64,000 nucleotides of DNA from a bacterium HR33. Its GTDB lineage: Bacteria > Gemmatimonadota > Gemmatimonadetes > Gemmatimonadales > GWC2-71-9. This document shows positions 43,361-53,200 of this stretch, one piece after another; positions within the stretch are counted from its first letter, which is position 1, and every line of letters begins with the position of its first letter. The notes beneath the pieces are model-generated. The model made no database searches, had not been told where the DNA came from, and was given only the letters and a program-made list of their open reading frames with translations. The stretch covers positions 372,001-436,000 of the forward strand of contig BEIJ01000001.1 of the NCBI GenBank assembly GCA_002923375.1. The letters are read 5' to 3'. The translations under genes were made by a program, and so were the position numbers.

Positions 43361-44620
43361 ATGTCCGGCCAGCAGCGCACCACCATGAGCGCCGGTGCAA
43401 TCACCAAGTCGCAGTTCGATCTAGCGGCGGATCTGCTGGAGCTCGAACCCTACATGCGGCGGCTGTTGAGGATGCCGTTCCGGTCGGTCGCCGTGGAAGT
43501 TCCGGTCCGCATGGACGACGGCAGTATCGAGATTTTCCGGGGATACCGGGTCCAGCACAACGGAGCCCGGGGTCCGTGCAAAGGGGGAATCCGCTTCCAT
43601 CCCGAAGCCGACGAGGAAGAGGTTTTGGGGTTGGCGACTACCATGACCTGGAAAACGGCGCTGGTGGACATTCCTTTCGGTGGCGCCAAGGGCGGGGTCC
43701 AAGTCGATCCTCGAAAGTTGTCCCGGCGGGAACTAGAGGGCGTCACCCGGAGCTTCACGCGCAGGATCTCCATCGTCTTGGGGCCTTACCGGGACATTCC
43801 GGCGCCGGATATGGGAACCAACGCCCAAGTCATGGCCTGGTTGTTGGACGAATACTCCGCCCGGGCGGGCTACACTCCGGCGGTAGTCACTGGAAAACCG
43901 GTCTCTCTGGGAGGTTCCTTGGGGCGAGAGGAGGCGACCGGGCGGGGGTGCGTGTACTGCATGCAGGAATATTCCGAAGACTTCGGCCTTCCCATCAAGG
44001 ACAGTCGCGTGGTGATTCAGGGCTTCGGCAATGTGGGGGCCCACGTGGCGCTGTTTTTGCACGAACTGGGAGCCAAGGTGGTGGCCGCCACCGACGTGGA
44101 CGGAGGATTGCTGAACGAAAACGGCCTCGACGTTCCCGAGCTGTTCGCGCACGCCTATCGGGAGCGCAAGCCGGTAGCCGAATTCCGCGGCGGCCAGACG
44201 ATCACCAACGAGGAGCTGTGGAAGATTCCCTGCGACTGGCTGGTACCGGCGGCTCTGGGTGGAGTGATCAACCGGGAGACCAACGCCCGGATCATAGACT
44301 GTAAAGTTGTGGTAGAGGCGGCCAACAGCCCTACTACGCCCTCGGCGGACCGGATCCTGGAGGAGAGGGGGATTACCGTACTGCCGGACTTTTTGGTGAA
44401 CGCCGGAGGGGTGGTGGTGAGCTACTTCGAGTGGGTGCAGAACCTCCAGCAGCACCCGTGGTCGCTGGAAAGGGTGAACTCGGAGTTGCGGGAAAAAATG
44501 AGGCGGGCCTACCGGCAGGTGCGAGATCTGGTCAAGGAGCGGAACATAGCGTGGCGAACCGCCGCCTACATGATCGCACTGAGCAGAGTTGCGGAGGCGG
44601 AGCGCCTGCGGGGTAACTGA
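43361..44620 (+). CDS. gdhA: Glutamate dehydrogenase (Glu/Leu/Phe/Val family)
   Basis: 419 residues, hexameric-type length. It interconverts glutamate and 2-oxoglutarate plus ammonia with NAD(P). Substrate-binding K74 in GPCKGGIRFHP and catalytic K110 in PFGGAKGG are both present, followed by GTNAQVMAWLLDEYS, the nucleotide-binding loop VIQGFGNVGAHVALFL, and the late NAGGVVVSYFEWVQN. An AAGGAGAAG ribosome site precedes the ATG. The last 89 bases overlap the 3' end of the convergent aminopeptidase gene. With peptidases and peptide importers nearby it fits amino-acid catabolism. Confidence 0.94.
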   Translation: MSGQQRTTMSAGAITKSQFDLAADLLELEPYMRRLLRMPFRSVAVEVPVRMDDGSIEIFRGYRVQHNGARGPCKGGIRFHPEADEEEVLGLATTMTWKTALVDIPFGGAKGGVQVDPRKLSRRELEGVTRSFTRRISIVLGPYRDIPAPDMGTNAQVMAWLLDEYSARAGYTPAVVTGKPVSLGGSLGREEATGRGCVYCMQEYSEDFGLPIKDSRVVIQGFGNVGAHVALFLHELGAKVVAATDVDGGLLNENGLDVPELFAHAYRERKPVAEFRGGQTITNEELWKIPCDWLVPAALGGVINRETNARIIDCKVVVEAANSPTTPSADRILEERGITVLPDFLVNAGGVVVSYFEWVQNLQQHPWSLERVNSELREKMRRAYRQVRDLVKERNIAWRTAAYMIALSRVAEAERLRGN

Positions 44621-45680
44621 GGGCGGCCAGCGCTTCGAACGGATCGCCGTCGTTGGGGGCGGGCGCCGACCGGACGATGAGGGCTATCGCAGATCTCAGA
44701 TCGCCTTCCGCCGAGCTCAGAACCCGGTCGAAGAGATCGAGTCCCGTGCGGTAAACCAGAGCCGCCACGAGCCGGGCGTTGTTGAACGGGCCTCGAGCCA
44801 GGCGGGAAGGGTCGTACACCTCGAACCCGCCGGCGAGTTCTTCCGCAAGGCATCGTTTGGCAGTGTGCAAAATTCGCCGTTTAAGCCCCAAGATCGAGTC
44901 CGCAGGAGCCGTCAGAGCGTAGATCACTTCCAGGGTATCGGCGAGGGCTCGAAAGAACTCTCCCAGCTTCTTCTCGTCGCGCCATATCGCCCCGGCGCGG
45001 GCAGCCAGAGCGGAGTCGCCCTTAAGTCCGAAAAATCTCTCGGCACCGCGATACCCGACGAACGAGGCGAAGCTTTCGTTGAACGCCACTCTGCCCTTGA
45101 CGAAAAGGGTATTGTGGGCGATCTCGTGCAGGACCGTGGCGACCAATTGCACCGGGTCTGCGGATAGCGCCGTCGACAGCAGGGGATCCGGAAACCAGCC
45201 GAGAGTGGAAAAAGCCGGTGCGGGGCGGAGGTAGGTGTCGAAACCGCGCTGCTCCAATCGGCGAGCTTCATGGCGGGCCGCGGCCAGATCGAAGAAACCC
45301 TTGTACGGGAATGCACCTACCACGGGGAAGCGCCACAAGTATTCCTCTAGTTTATCCCCAGGACTCGCCGATAGTACCAGCAGCAGGGTGTCGCGTCCCA
45401 CGTCGCTAAAGTGAGTGTAGGTCTGGCCTGCAGCGAGGCCCAGCTCCCGCACCGCGAACTCTCTCGCTTCCCGCACCAGTCGCAGCTGTTCCTTGCGCGC
45501 AGCGGGCACCTCCGGGTCCGCAATCAGCTCGTCGATCGGCCTTCGGCGAAGTAAGATCCGTCCTTCTTCGTAAGCCGCCCGGACCAAAAATCGGAGATCG
45601 TCGCTAGCGGCGAACATGAAAGTTAGGGCCAGGACGGCGGCGCCCGCGGCTGCTGCCAGTATCTGCCCTCTTACCCTCAT
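44532..45680 (-). CDS. Zinc aminopeptidase-like protein (COG4324 type)
   Basis: 382 residues with an N-terminal hydrophobic segment (GAAVLALTFMFA) that anchors it to the membrane or serves as a signal. The zinc motif is TVLHEIAHNTLFVK (HExxH), followed after 20 residues or so by NESFASFVGYRGAERFF, the third-ligand glutamate region of predicted aminopeptidases (PF10023). Such proteins are often called aminopeptidases but few have been tested. The C-terminal 29 residues extend across the 3' end of gdhA on the other strand. It ends the minus-strand operon that starts at 50120; the preceding gene stops 30 bases upstream. Confidence 0.8.
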   Translation of the reverse strand: MRVRGQILAAAAGAAVLALTFMFAASDDLRFLVRAAYEEGRILLRRRPIDELIADPEVPAARKEQLRLVREAREFAVRELGLAAGQTYTHFSDVGRDTLLLVLSASPGDKLEEYLWRFPVVGAFPYKGFFDLAAARHEARRLEQRGFDTYLRPAPAFSTLGWFPDPLLSTALSADPVQLVATVLHEIAHNTLFVKGRVAFNESFASFVGYRGAERFFGLKGDSALAARAGAIWRDEKKLGEFFRALADTLEVIYALTAPADSILGLKRRILHTAKRCLAEELAGGFEVYDPSRLARGPFNNARLVAALVYRTGLDLFDRVLSSAEGDLRSAIALIVRSAPAPNDGDPFEALAALSYPAGAPPPQLCSVRSCRRRFATLCSAP

Positions 45681-45710
45681 TGGTCTATTTTGGGGCTCCG
45701 ACCCTGGCCC

Positions 45711-46625
45711 TCATAGGGCCAAGCGGAGTCCCGCGCGATGGGCTTTAGAGCCCAAACCGTCTCGCTCCGCGTAAGCGTAGTCTAGACTGATCTTGCCCAG
45801 CGCCAGAGTGCCTCCCAAGGTCACTGCCGGATCGCCGATCGCCTTAGATCGAGAGCGCCAAGCGGCTCTGCCGAGGATACCCAGGCCCCGCAACACCACA
45901 CCCGCTTCCCCTCCCAAAACGATTCTGCTGGGCATTCCCTCTCGCCACTGAACTTCCGCCACCGACATGAGACGGAAGGTCTCTTGCGGATCTACATAGT
46001 TCATGGTGAAACCCAGCCGGCTCAACCGGGGCAACCTGAGCCCGCTTTCAGGACGCCAGTTGTCATCGATGTTTTGTATAGCGAACCCGATGGCCATGAT
46101 ATCGAAAAACGCGACCGCCAGGCCCAGATCTCCGCTCAACGCCTCCTCGCGCCCGGACGGTGAGGAGGTTCGCACGTAGCGGGCCGATCCGCCGAAGGCG
46201 ATCAACCCGAAACGGTAGATGAGCGATCCTACGGCCTCCAGTTCGTAAGGCTGAGTGGCGGGCGAAGGCAGCAGTTTGGTAGAATCGAAGCCCAGGTATT
46301 TGACGCCCAGCCCCAGGTCGAACTGCCGCAATCTTGCAGCCGCCGCGGCTGTCACCGCAGCCCCTGCTCCCGCAACCCGCCGGTAAGTGGTCTCCAGAGC
46401 TACGTTGCTCACAGTGGCTAGACCCGCGGGGTTGCCGAATAAACTTCCTGCATCCCCCATCAGCGCGGCGCCGACTCCTCCCAAAGCATCGCTCCGGGCG
46501 GACCCTGCAAGGCCGATCACCGACGGTGCCGCAGCGGAGCTTTGCTGCGCGCCTCCCGGCGCCGCCCCCAAAGCGGCCGCCAAAAAGAGGAAAACGAAAA
46601 GCGGGCCCCAGCGGCTACTTGACAC
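45711..46625 (-). CDS. PorV/PorQ-type outer-membrane beta-barrel protein
   Basis: 304 residues with a signal peptide (GPLFVFLFLAAALGAAPGGA). The mature protein opens ARSDALGGVGAALMGDAGSLFGNPAGLA, a pattern (G-x-G-x-A ... G-N-P-A-G-L) shared by PorV/UPF0164-type barrels, followed by repeated amphipathic strands and an aromatic-ended final strand region. PorV shuttles type IX secretion substrates in Bacteroidetes; in other phyla these barrels accompany cell-surface proteins. Here the gene overlaps by 11 bases the end of the large surface protease gene, so a role in its export or display is possible but inferred. Confidence 0.75.
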   Translation of the reverse strand: MSSSRWGPLFVFLFLAAALGAAPGGAQQSSAAAPSVIGLAGSARSDALGGVGAALMGDAGSLFGNPAGLATVSNVALETTYRRVAGAGAAVTAAAAARLRQFDLGLGVKYLGFDSTKLLPSPATQPYELEAVGSLIYRFGLIAFGGSARYVRTSSPSGREEALSGDLGLAVAFFDIMAIGFAIQNIDDNWRPESGLRLPRLSRLGFTMNYVDPQETFRLMSVAEVQWREGMPSRIVLGGEAGVVLRGLGILGRAAWRSRSKAIGDPAVTLGGTLALGKISLDYAYAERDGLGSKAHRAGLRLAL

Positions 46626-48801
46626 GGATTATGTTCAGCCTCGCGGGAACTCCGGTGAGAGGAGCGCCGAGACCGTCGGTAAACTGAAGGGCAAAACCTT
46701 TCTGGCTAGGCAGCTGGATCACCCTGACATACTCGCCCGAACCGGCGCGGAGCACGCCGCTTACTTGGAACTGCCCGCCGAAGAACGAATCGGGCACCAG
46801 GGGGAAAGGCCTCGGAAAGTTCGTGGGCGATTGAGTGTGAAGACTGCGATAGACACTCCTAAACGACCACTTTCGGTACTTGAGCCTGGGTTGAGGGGAA
46901 AACCCTGGGAGATCCGACACCCAGTTGGCCAGGAACCACTGTGCCAGCAGGCGCTCGATAGGCTCCCCCGTAGCGCGCTCCACGTTCGCCACGCCGGTCA
47001 AGCTTGTCTCCGACAGCCGCCGCACTACTTCGTCGCCGAACTGGTCCACTATCCACCGCAGAAACAGCCAGGCCGCGCCCCTCTCCTCCAAAGTCCCCTG
47101 TCCGGCCTTGGGAAAGACGAACCGCGCGCCGGGATCCTGAAGATACTTGTAAGCATTGAACAGGTTCCCGATCACGAAGTCGGAAAACTTCCGCTGGTCT
47201 CCCAGCGCCAGAAAGTGAAATCCGCCCAGCTCCTCCGCCAAGTGCGACATTGCCTCGTTCAACCAGAGCTCCTCGGCGCTTCGCCCTCCCCGGAGCATCA
47301 CGTGCTGGTAAAAACTGATCATGTGCTGGAATTCGTGAATGAAAGTCACCGGTACGAACCGCTTGACGCTCGACACCCTGTGCTGGCAGGTGACCGTGCC
47401 TGCAGAGTCGGGCACAATCGCATAAAAGACTTCCGCCTTATTGGACCGCTCGTCCTTGGCGAAGGCGGGGTCGATGTCTATGGAGAAGAAGAATCCGGTC
47501 ACGAAAGCCTGAGAACACTGTTCCTTGGGAGTCAGGCGGTTCACCACCGGCGTAAACAGGATGAAAACCACGCCGTTGCGGTCCACGTCCGACTCCGCAC
47601 CGAAGGCTCGAGTGGCGACGCCGTAGAGCTCTTGGTCGAAGAGGGCGCCCAGTTGCCTGAAATCTTCGGAGGTGAATCCCCCAGGCGGAGCCTCCACGTC
47701 CTGATATATGACCGCCCGCTCACCTACATAGTGGACCTCTGCAAGCACGGTGCTGAAGTCCTCGGACTTGTTGCAGTCGAGCTTGTTGCACACCCGGAAC
47801 GTTCTCCTGCTCCCGATCCCGGGCGGCGAAGCAGCCGGAGCGGCGCTGGGCTCGAACGCCGGTCTCGGCAGGCCAGCCATTTCCGCCTCTCTCTGGCGGA
47901 GAGCGTCGTGGAAAACTACCGCAAAGGGCAACTCTTGACCCTCTATGCCAAGCTTAGTGGTCACAGTTGCCACCGAATCTCCGCGCAACCGGTAAGTGGT
48001 GGAGTCTCCCGCCTTGCCGCTTACTGCTTGGGGCGTGATCAGGTACTCCACCGTGTCCAACCCCGCCGGCGGAAAAACCGCGCACCCTGCTACGCTCGCC
48101 GGTACAAGACTGGCATAATCTCCCACCGCCAACCTTACCGGCGCGGTGCTGGCCTGGTAGTTCCCGGAAAGTTCGTTACTCGAAGCCGACCTTATCTCGA
48201 CCCTCACCTTCACGGCCCCGGGTACGAGGCACGGCGGAGCGACAACCGAAATACTGGTACCTCCACTGGAACCGACGATGCGGGCCGGATGGCCGCCGAT
48301 GAATGCCTGGGCTTCAGGGCCGAGATTGGAACCCGACAACCGAATGGTGTCTCCGCCCCGGAAGTCTGCCGGCGTCATTGCCGAAAGCACAGGGGGCTCG
48401 GTAGCGGTGAGACTAAACGAAACCCGGCGATCTTCTCTGGCCTTCAGAGCCGCCCGCACTCCGTAGGAACCCGCAGTGGGGCCCAAGCGGACCATCACCT
48501 CCGCCCTCCCGTCGCCGTCGCTCAGGGTCACACTGTCGGAAAGTACGGCGCCGGTACCCGAGCTGACGGACCAGCGCACTTCGGCCCGCGGAACCGGCGA
48601 CCCGTCCGCCGCTTTGACCACTACCGCTAGGGGCGCCGGGAGGAATCCGCCCGCAGGAGTGCTCTGCCCGTCGGTCGACCCCACCTTTTCGAGCGTTTCG
48701 GCCGTGGGTAGTTCGTCGCCCCCGCAGGCAGCCGACAGTAGCCACAACGCCAGCCACCCCGATGTCGGAAACCTTCCAAAGATCGTACGGGATACGGTCA
48801 T
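46615..48801 (-). CDS. Surface zinc metalloprotease with Ig-like and IPT/TIG domains
   Basis: 728 residues, starting at the ATG in the ATGA overlap at 48801. A lipobox SAACGG follows the hydrophobic WLALWLL stretch, so it is probably lipidated. Residues 50-140 form an invasin-like Ig domain (VVVKAADGSPVPRAEVRWSV) and 145-230 an IPT/TIG domain (PADFRGGDTIRLSGSNLGPE). The C-terminal half holds a gluzincin: VTFIHEFQHMISFYQHV (HExxH) and, 35 residues later, ELWLNEAMSHLAEELGG with the third ligand Glu, as in M30/hyicolysin-like peptidases. Several cysteines (RVCNKLDCNK) could form disulfides. It is probably an outer-surface or secreted protease. Confidence 0.82.
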   Translation of the reverse strand: MTVSRTIFGRFPTSGWLALWLLSAACGGDELPTAETLEKVGSTDGQSTPAGGFLPAPLAVVVKAADGSPVPRAEVRWSVSSGTGAVLSDSVTLSDGDGRAEVMVRLGPTAGSYGVRAALKAREDRRVSFSLTATEPPVLSAMTPADFRGGDTIRLSGSNLGPEAQAFIGGHPARIVGSSGGTSISVVAPPCLVPGAVKVRVEIRSASSNELSGNYQASTAPVRLAVGDYASLVPASVAGCAVFPPAGLDTVEYLITPQAVSGKAGDSTTYRLRGDSVATVTTKLGIEGQELPFAVVFHDALRQREAEMAGLPRPAFEPSAAPAASPPGIGSRRTFRVCNKLDCNKSEDFSTVLAEVHYVGERAVIYQDVEAPPGGFTSEDFRQLGALFDQELYGVATRAFGAESDVDRNGVVFILFTPVVNRLTPKEQCSQAFVTGFFFSIDIDPAFAKDERSNKAEVFYAIVPDSAGTVTCQHRVSSVKRFVPVTFIHEFQHMISFYQHVMLRGGRSAEELWLNEAMSHLAEELGGFHFLALGDQRKFSDFVIGNLFNAYKYLQDPGARFVFPKAGQGTLEERGAAWLFLRWIVDQFGDEVVRRLSETSLTGVANVERATGEPIERLLAQWFLANWVSDLPGFSPQPRLKYRKWSFRSVYRSLHTQSPTNFPRPFPLVPDSFFGGQFQVSGVLRAGSGEYVRVIQLPSQKGFALQFTDGLGAPLTGVPARLNIIRVK

Positions 48802-50120
48802 ACGGAAACTCCGCTCTTTGCAAGCAGTCTTTCTTCCGGCTGAGGCTCTCTTTCCGCCTCCACTTCTCCGGCGCGGCTCAATCCCCAGCGGAGCAGTACC
48901 GGTCCGATAAGCTCGTGCACCGCGATCATCGCCACTGCCAGGGTCTCCAGGGCAGCACCCCAGGCGGGAAAGACCGACCGAGTCATGAGAGCCAAGCCTA
49001 GCGCGACTCCCGCTTGGGATATGAGGCCGCACCACCCGTAGCGGGCCACAACCGGTTCTTCCTTGGCCCCCCAGCGCGCCGCCGCCAGAACACCCACAGC
49101 CCTGAGGCCGATGAGCAACGCCGCCCATAGCCACATTTCCCGGAGCGCTTCGATATGCACGCCGGCACCCCCCAGAGCGAAGAATACCGCATAGACCGGA
49201 AGGCTGCTCTGCTCTATCGCCCGGACAAATCGCTCGCCGCGCACGGGAGCGATGTTCTCCACGAAAAAGCCCGCCGTCAAAGTGAGGAGCATGGCTTCGA
49301 GTTGTAACATGTGTGCCAGTTCGACGGCCAAGAACGCGGTGCCCAGGGTGAATAGCACCATTTCCCGTTCTACGTACTTGAGGTATTGGGAAGCGAGCCA
49401 GCCCAGGGCCCATCCCGCCATGATGGAGAAAGCTATGCGCCGGCCCACGGCGAGCACGAACTCCAGGTCCAGCCCCGCGTCGCTCACCAGCGCCCGGCCG
49501 AGGCTGAGCGCCACGGCGAAGGCGACGATCACGGTTACGTCTTTCGCCACTACCACGGTGAGCACCGCCCTCGCCAGCGGCCCGCGCGCTCCGGTCTCCG
49601 AGATCACGGCCAGGGCCACCGCGGGTGAGCCGGCTGCGGCGATGACGCCCAGCAACAGGGAAATAGCCACTACATCGGTTAGGGGCCGGCCGGCGGTGAG
49701 GGGAAACCAGGGGCTCGTCAGGATGGCGCCGAAGATGACGATCGCCATGGGAAAGGCGATCGCAGCGCCTCCGAACTTGAGCAGCAAGGACCGGTAGCGT
49801 TTGAGTTCGGGGAGGCGGATTTCTCCCCCCGCGGCCAGCGCTATGAGGGCTACGGCGATTTCGCCCACCAACCTCAGCTGATCGATGTCGTGAGATGTAA
49901 CGAAGTGCAGGCCCGCCGGTCCCGCCAGAACCCCCACTAGCAGGTAGCCGGTTATCTTGGGCAAACTCAGCCGGCGTACTAGAAGCCCACCCAAATAAGC
50001 GGCCAGCAGCAGGAAGCCCAAGGCCAAGGTCGCCGCCGCCTGGGGCGAGGCACCGGCGGCGAGACCTTTGAACAGCCACATCATAAGGCCCAGAGCCAGC
50101 AGACTGGTCGCTCGGAGCAT
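48798..50120 (-). CDS. Cation:proton antiporter, CPA2/KefB-like
   Basis: 440 residues with about 12 hydrophobic helices. The first is MLRATSLLALGLMMWLFKGL and the Na+/H+ exchanger core follows: LSLPKITGYLLVGVLAGPAG, ALIALAAGGEIRLPELKRYR, and in the middle ELAHMLQLEAMLLTLTAGF. No RCK/TrkA-N regulatory domain is attached. It exchanges Na+ or K+ for H+ across the inner membrane. It is the first gene of the operon that includes the surface protease and PorV-like barrel; the dnaE gene starts divergently 91 bases away. Confidence 0.88.
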   Translation of the reverse strand: MLRATSLLALGLMMWLFKGLAAGASPQAAATLALGFLLLAAYLGGLLVRRLSLPKITGYLLVGVLAGPAGLHFVTSHDIDQLRLVGEIAVALIALAAGGEIRLPELKRYRSLLLKFGGAAIAFPMAIVIFGAILTSPWFPLTAGRPLTDVVAISLLLGVIAAAGSPAVALAVISETGARGPLARAVLTVVVAKDVTVIVAFAVALSLGRALVSDAGLDLEFVLAVGRRIAFSIMAGWALGWLASQYLKYVEREMVLFTLGTAFLAVELAHMLQLEAMLLTLTAGFFVENIAPVRGERFVRAIEQSSLPVYAVFFALGGAGVHIEALREMWLWAALLIGLRAVGVLAAARWGAKEEPVVARYGWCGLISQAGVALGLALMTRSVFPAWGAALETLAVAMIAVHELIGPVLLRWGLSRAGEVEAEREPQPEERLLAKSGVSV

Positions 50121-50148
50121 GGCGGAACTTACGGGAGGGCGGGGTTTT

Positions 50149-50177
50149 TTGACAACGTTTCGGGGGTCTAATACCTT
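50149..50177 (+). promoter_or_regulatory. Candidate promoter of dnaE
   Basis: TTGACA and TACCTT are separated by exactly 17 bases, 34 bases before the dnaE ATG. The -35 box is perfect; the -10 box shares the TAnCnT form with the gcvH candidate. Confidence 0.55.
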
Positions 50178-50211
50178 AACCCCGATGGGTCATCTTTGGG
50201 CTGTAGGATAG

Positions 50212-53200
50212 ATGGGTTTCGTTCACCTGCACACCCATTCCGAGTACTCCCTTCTCGACGGCGCCAACCGCATACCCGATCTGGTGGCCCGGGTGAAGGA
50301 GCTGGGAATGGATACGCTTGCCGTAACGGATCACGGCAACCTGTTCGCCAGCTGCACTTTCTATCACCAAGCCAAAGCTGCCGGGATACGCCCGATACTG
50401 GGCTTCGAGGCTTATCTGGCGTTCGGATCCCGGCATGCGAGAGAGCGCCCTCCGGGGGCGCCCGCCAACTATTCCCACTTGCTCTTGCTGGCACGAGACC
50501 GAACCGGATACCGAAACCTGGTCAAGTTGTCCTCCATCGGTTTTCGCGAGGGGTACTACCGGAGGCCCCGGATCGACAAAGAAGTTCTCTGGGAGTACCG
50601 CAAGGGGATCGTTTGCCTCGCCGCCTGCCTGTCGGGAGAGATAGCTATCTGGCTCAGGGCGGGAAACTATGAGGCCGCCAAAAGTTCGGCCGAATGGTTT
50701 GCCCGCACCTTCGGCCCGGACGGTTTCTGGCTGGAGGTTCAGCAGCACGGGATCCCGGACGAAGCGGTAGTAGCCCGGGGGATGTTCCAACTCGCCGAAG
50801 AGTTGGGCCTTCCCGTAGTGCTGACCAACGACGCCCATTATCTGAGGCGGGAAGACGCCGAAGCCCACGATGTCCTATTGGCGATCGGGACCGGGAAAGA
50901 GTTGGACGACCCGAATCGGTTCCGATTCATCGGCCAGGAAAGCTACGTGAAATCGGAAGCTGAGATGGCCGAATTGTTTCCGGATCGACCGGAGCTGCTG
51001 GAGAACACCTGTCGCGTAGCCGATTTGTGCGAGTTCGATTTCGAAAAACGCTACTTCCTGCCGCAGTTCCCCCGCCCCGAGGGGTACCGCTCGGACGACG
51101 AGCTTCTTATCGAGCTCGCCCGGCAGGGAGCGGAGCACCGGTATGGGTCGCCGCTGCCCCCGAAGGTGAAGGAGCGCCTAGAGTACGAACTCGACGTCAT
51201 CACCAAGACCGGTTACGCGGGATATTTCTTGATAGTACACGATTTCATCCGGGCCGCTAAAGAGCGAGGCATTCCCGTAGGACCGGGCCGCGGTTCGGTT
51301 GCGGGGTCGCTGGTGGCCTACTCCTTGGGCATCACTAACGTAGATCCTCTGCGCTTCGATCTCCTCTTCGAGCGCTTCCTCAATCCCGAGCGGGTTTCCA
51401 TGCCGGACATAGACGTGGACTTTTGTTTCGAGCGCCGCGGCGAGGTGATCGAATACGTTCGGGAGCGCTACGGCCGGGACAGCGTGGGCCAGATTATCAC
51501 TTTCGGGACGCTCAAGGCTCGGGCCGCGGTGCGGGACGTAGCTCGCGTCCTCCGACTTCCCGTGGCGGATGCCGATCGCATAGCCAAACTCATTCCCTCG
51601 GGATCGGCCTTCGGCCTCAGCTTGAGCGAAGCCGCCGAGAAGGTGCCGGAGCTGGCAGCCCTCAGGAGTTCGGATCCCACCGTGGCTCGGCTTATCGACT
51701 TGAGCCGGCGGATCGAGGGTATGGCGCGCCACGCGTCGGTGCACGCGGCCGGAATAGTGATCGCTCCCGGTCCCCTCGACGAGTACGTCCCGGTGTGCAC
51801 TCCTCCCCAAAAGCCGGGGTCTGCGGAGGCCGCAGACGAAGGGCTGATCACCCAATACGACATGCTGGCCCTGGAGCAGGTCGGCATGCTCAAGATGGAT
51901 TTCCTCGGCTTGAAGACGCTCACCGTGATTCACGACGCGGTGAAGATGATCGAGGAGCGCCACGGGATCGCCGTCGACCTCGATTCGCTGGATCTCGACG
52001 ATCCGAAAGTTTACGAGATGCTGCGCTCCGGCAGGACCGCCGGCGTGTTTCAGTTCGAATCTCCCTTGGGAACCGACATGCTGCGCCAGCTGCGGTGCGA
52101 CCGTTTCGACGATCTGGTGGCCACCAACGCCCTGGTGCGTCCCGGTCCCTTGGACTCCGGCATGCACCAGGTTTACGTCAGGCGGAAGCGGGGAGAGGAG
52201 GCGGTCACTTATCCGCTTCCGGAGCTCAAGGAGATTCTGGAGCCGACCTACGGCGTGATCCTGTACCAGGAACAGGTCATGCGGATCGCCAACGTTCTGG
52301 CGGGGTTCACCCTGGCCGAAGCGGACCTGCTGCGCAAGGCGGTAGGCAAAAAGGACCAGGAGCTGATTAAGCGGGAGCTGGGACGATTCATAGATCGGGC
52401 GGTGGAGCGGGGCTACAAGCGGTCCGTGATAGAAGAGATCGCGGCACAGATAGCAACCTTTGGGCGCTACGGGTTCAACAAATCTCACAGCGTAGCCTAC
52501 AGTATTCTTTCTTTCCAGACGGCCTGGCTGAAAGCCCACTATCCGGCGGAGTTCATGGCGGCCCTTTTGTCGTCGGAAATCGGCGACAGTGAAAAAGTCG
52601 TGGCGTACATCGCCGAGGCCAGAGAGCTGGGGATCAAAGTCTTGCCGCCCTCGGTGGACGAGTCGGGCTGGAAGTTTACGGTGACCGGGGACCGGGAAAT
52701 CCGTTTTGGTCTGGGAGCGATACGCAATGTTGGGCGAGGAGCCATCGAGTCGATCATGGAAGCTCGGAGCAAAGGAGGGCCGTTCCGCTCGTTGAAGGAT
52801 TTCTGCGAGAGGATCGATCTTAGGGTTTGCAACAAGCGGGTGATCGAGTCGCTGATCGCGGCCGGAGCGCTGGATCATCTGGGAGCTCACCGCGCTCAGC
52901 TGATGGCAGCGCTGGACCGCGTCTTGGGCGCGGCTCAGCTTCGCAGAGCGGAGATCGAAGCCGGCCAGGTCACCTTGTTCGAGGACTTGCCGGCAGCCAG
53001 GGAGGGAGACGACTCCGATACCCTGCCGGAGGTGCCACCCTGGCCGGAGGCCGAGCGGCTGGCCCGGGAACGCGAGGTGCTGGGCTTTTTCATCTCGGGA
53101 CATCCTTTGGAACGGTTCCGCGAAGAGGTTGCCCTCTTCGGTTCGCGCACCACCGCCACACTGGGAACCTGGAGCGAGCACCGGGTCACGGCGGCGGTGA

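Noticed and set aside
46387-48630. A 747-residue open frame on the plus strand opposite the surface protease and barrel genes
   Set aside because: Its translation is compositionally odd with no domains, while the minus strand encodes a signal peptide, Ig/IPT domains and an HExxH protease; it is an antisense shadow of GC-rich coding.
48802-50079. A long upstream extension of the surface protease frame
   Set aside because: The extension runs antiparallel to nothing conserved and overlaps the antiporter gene in another frame; the ATG at 48801 gives a lipoprotein signal and an ATGA overlap.
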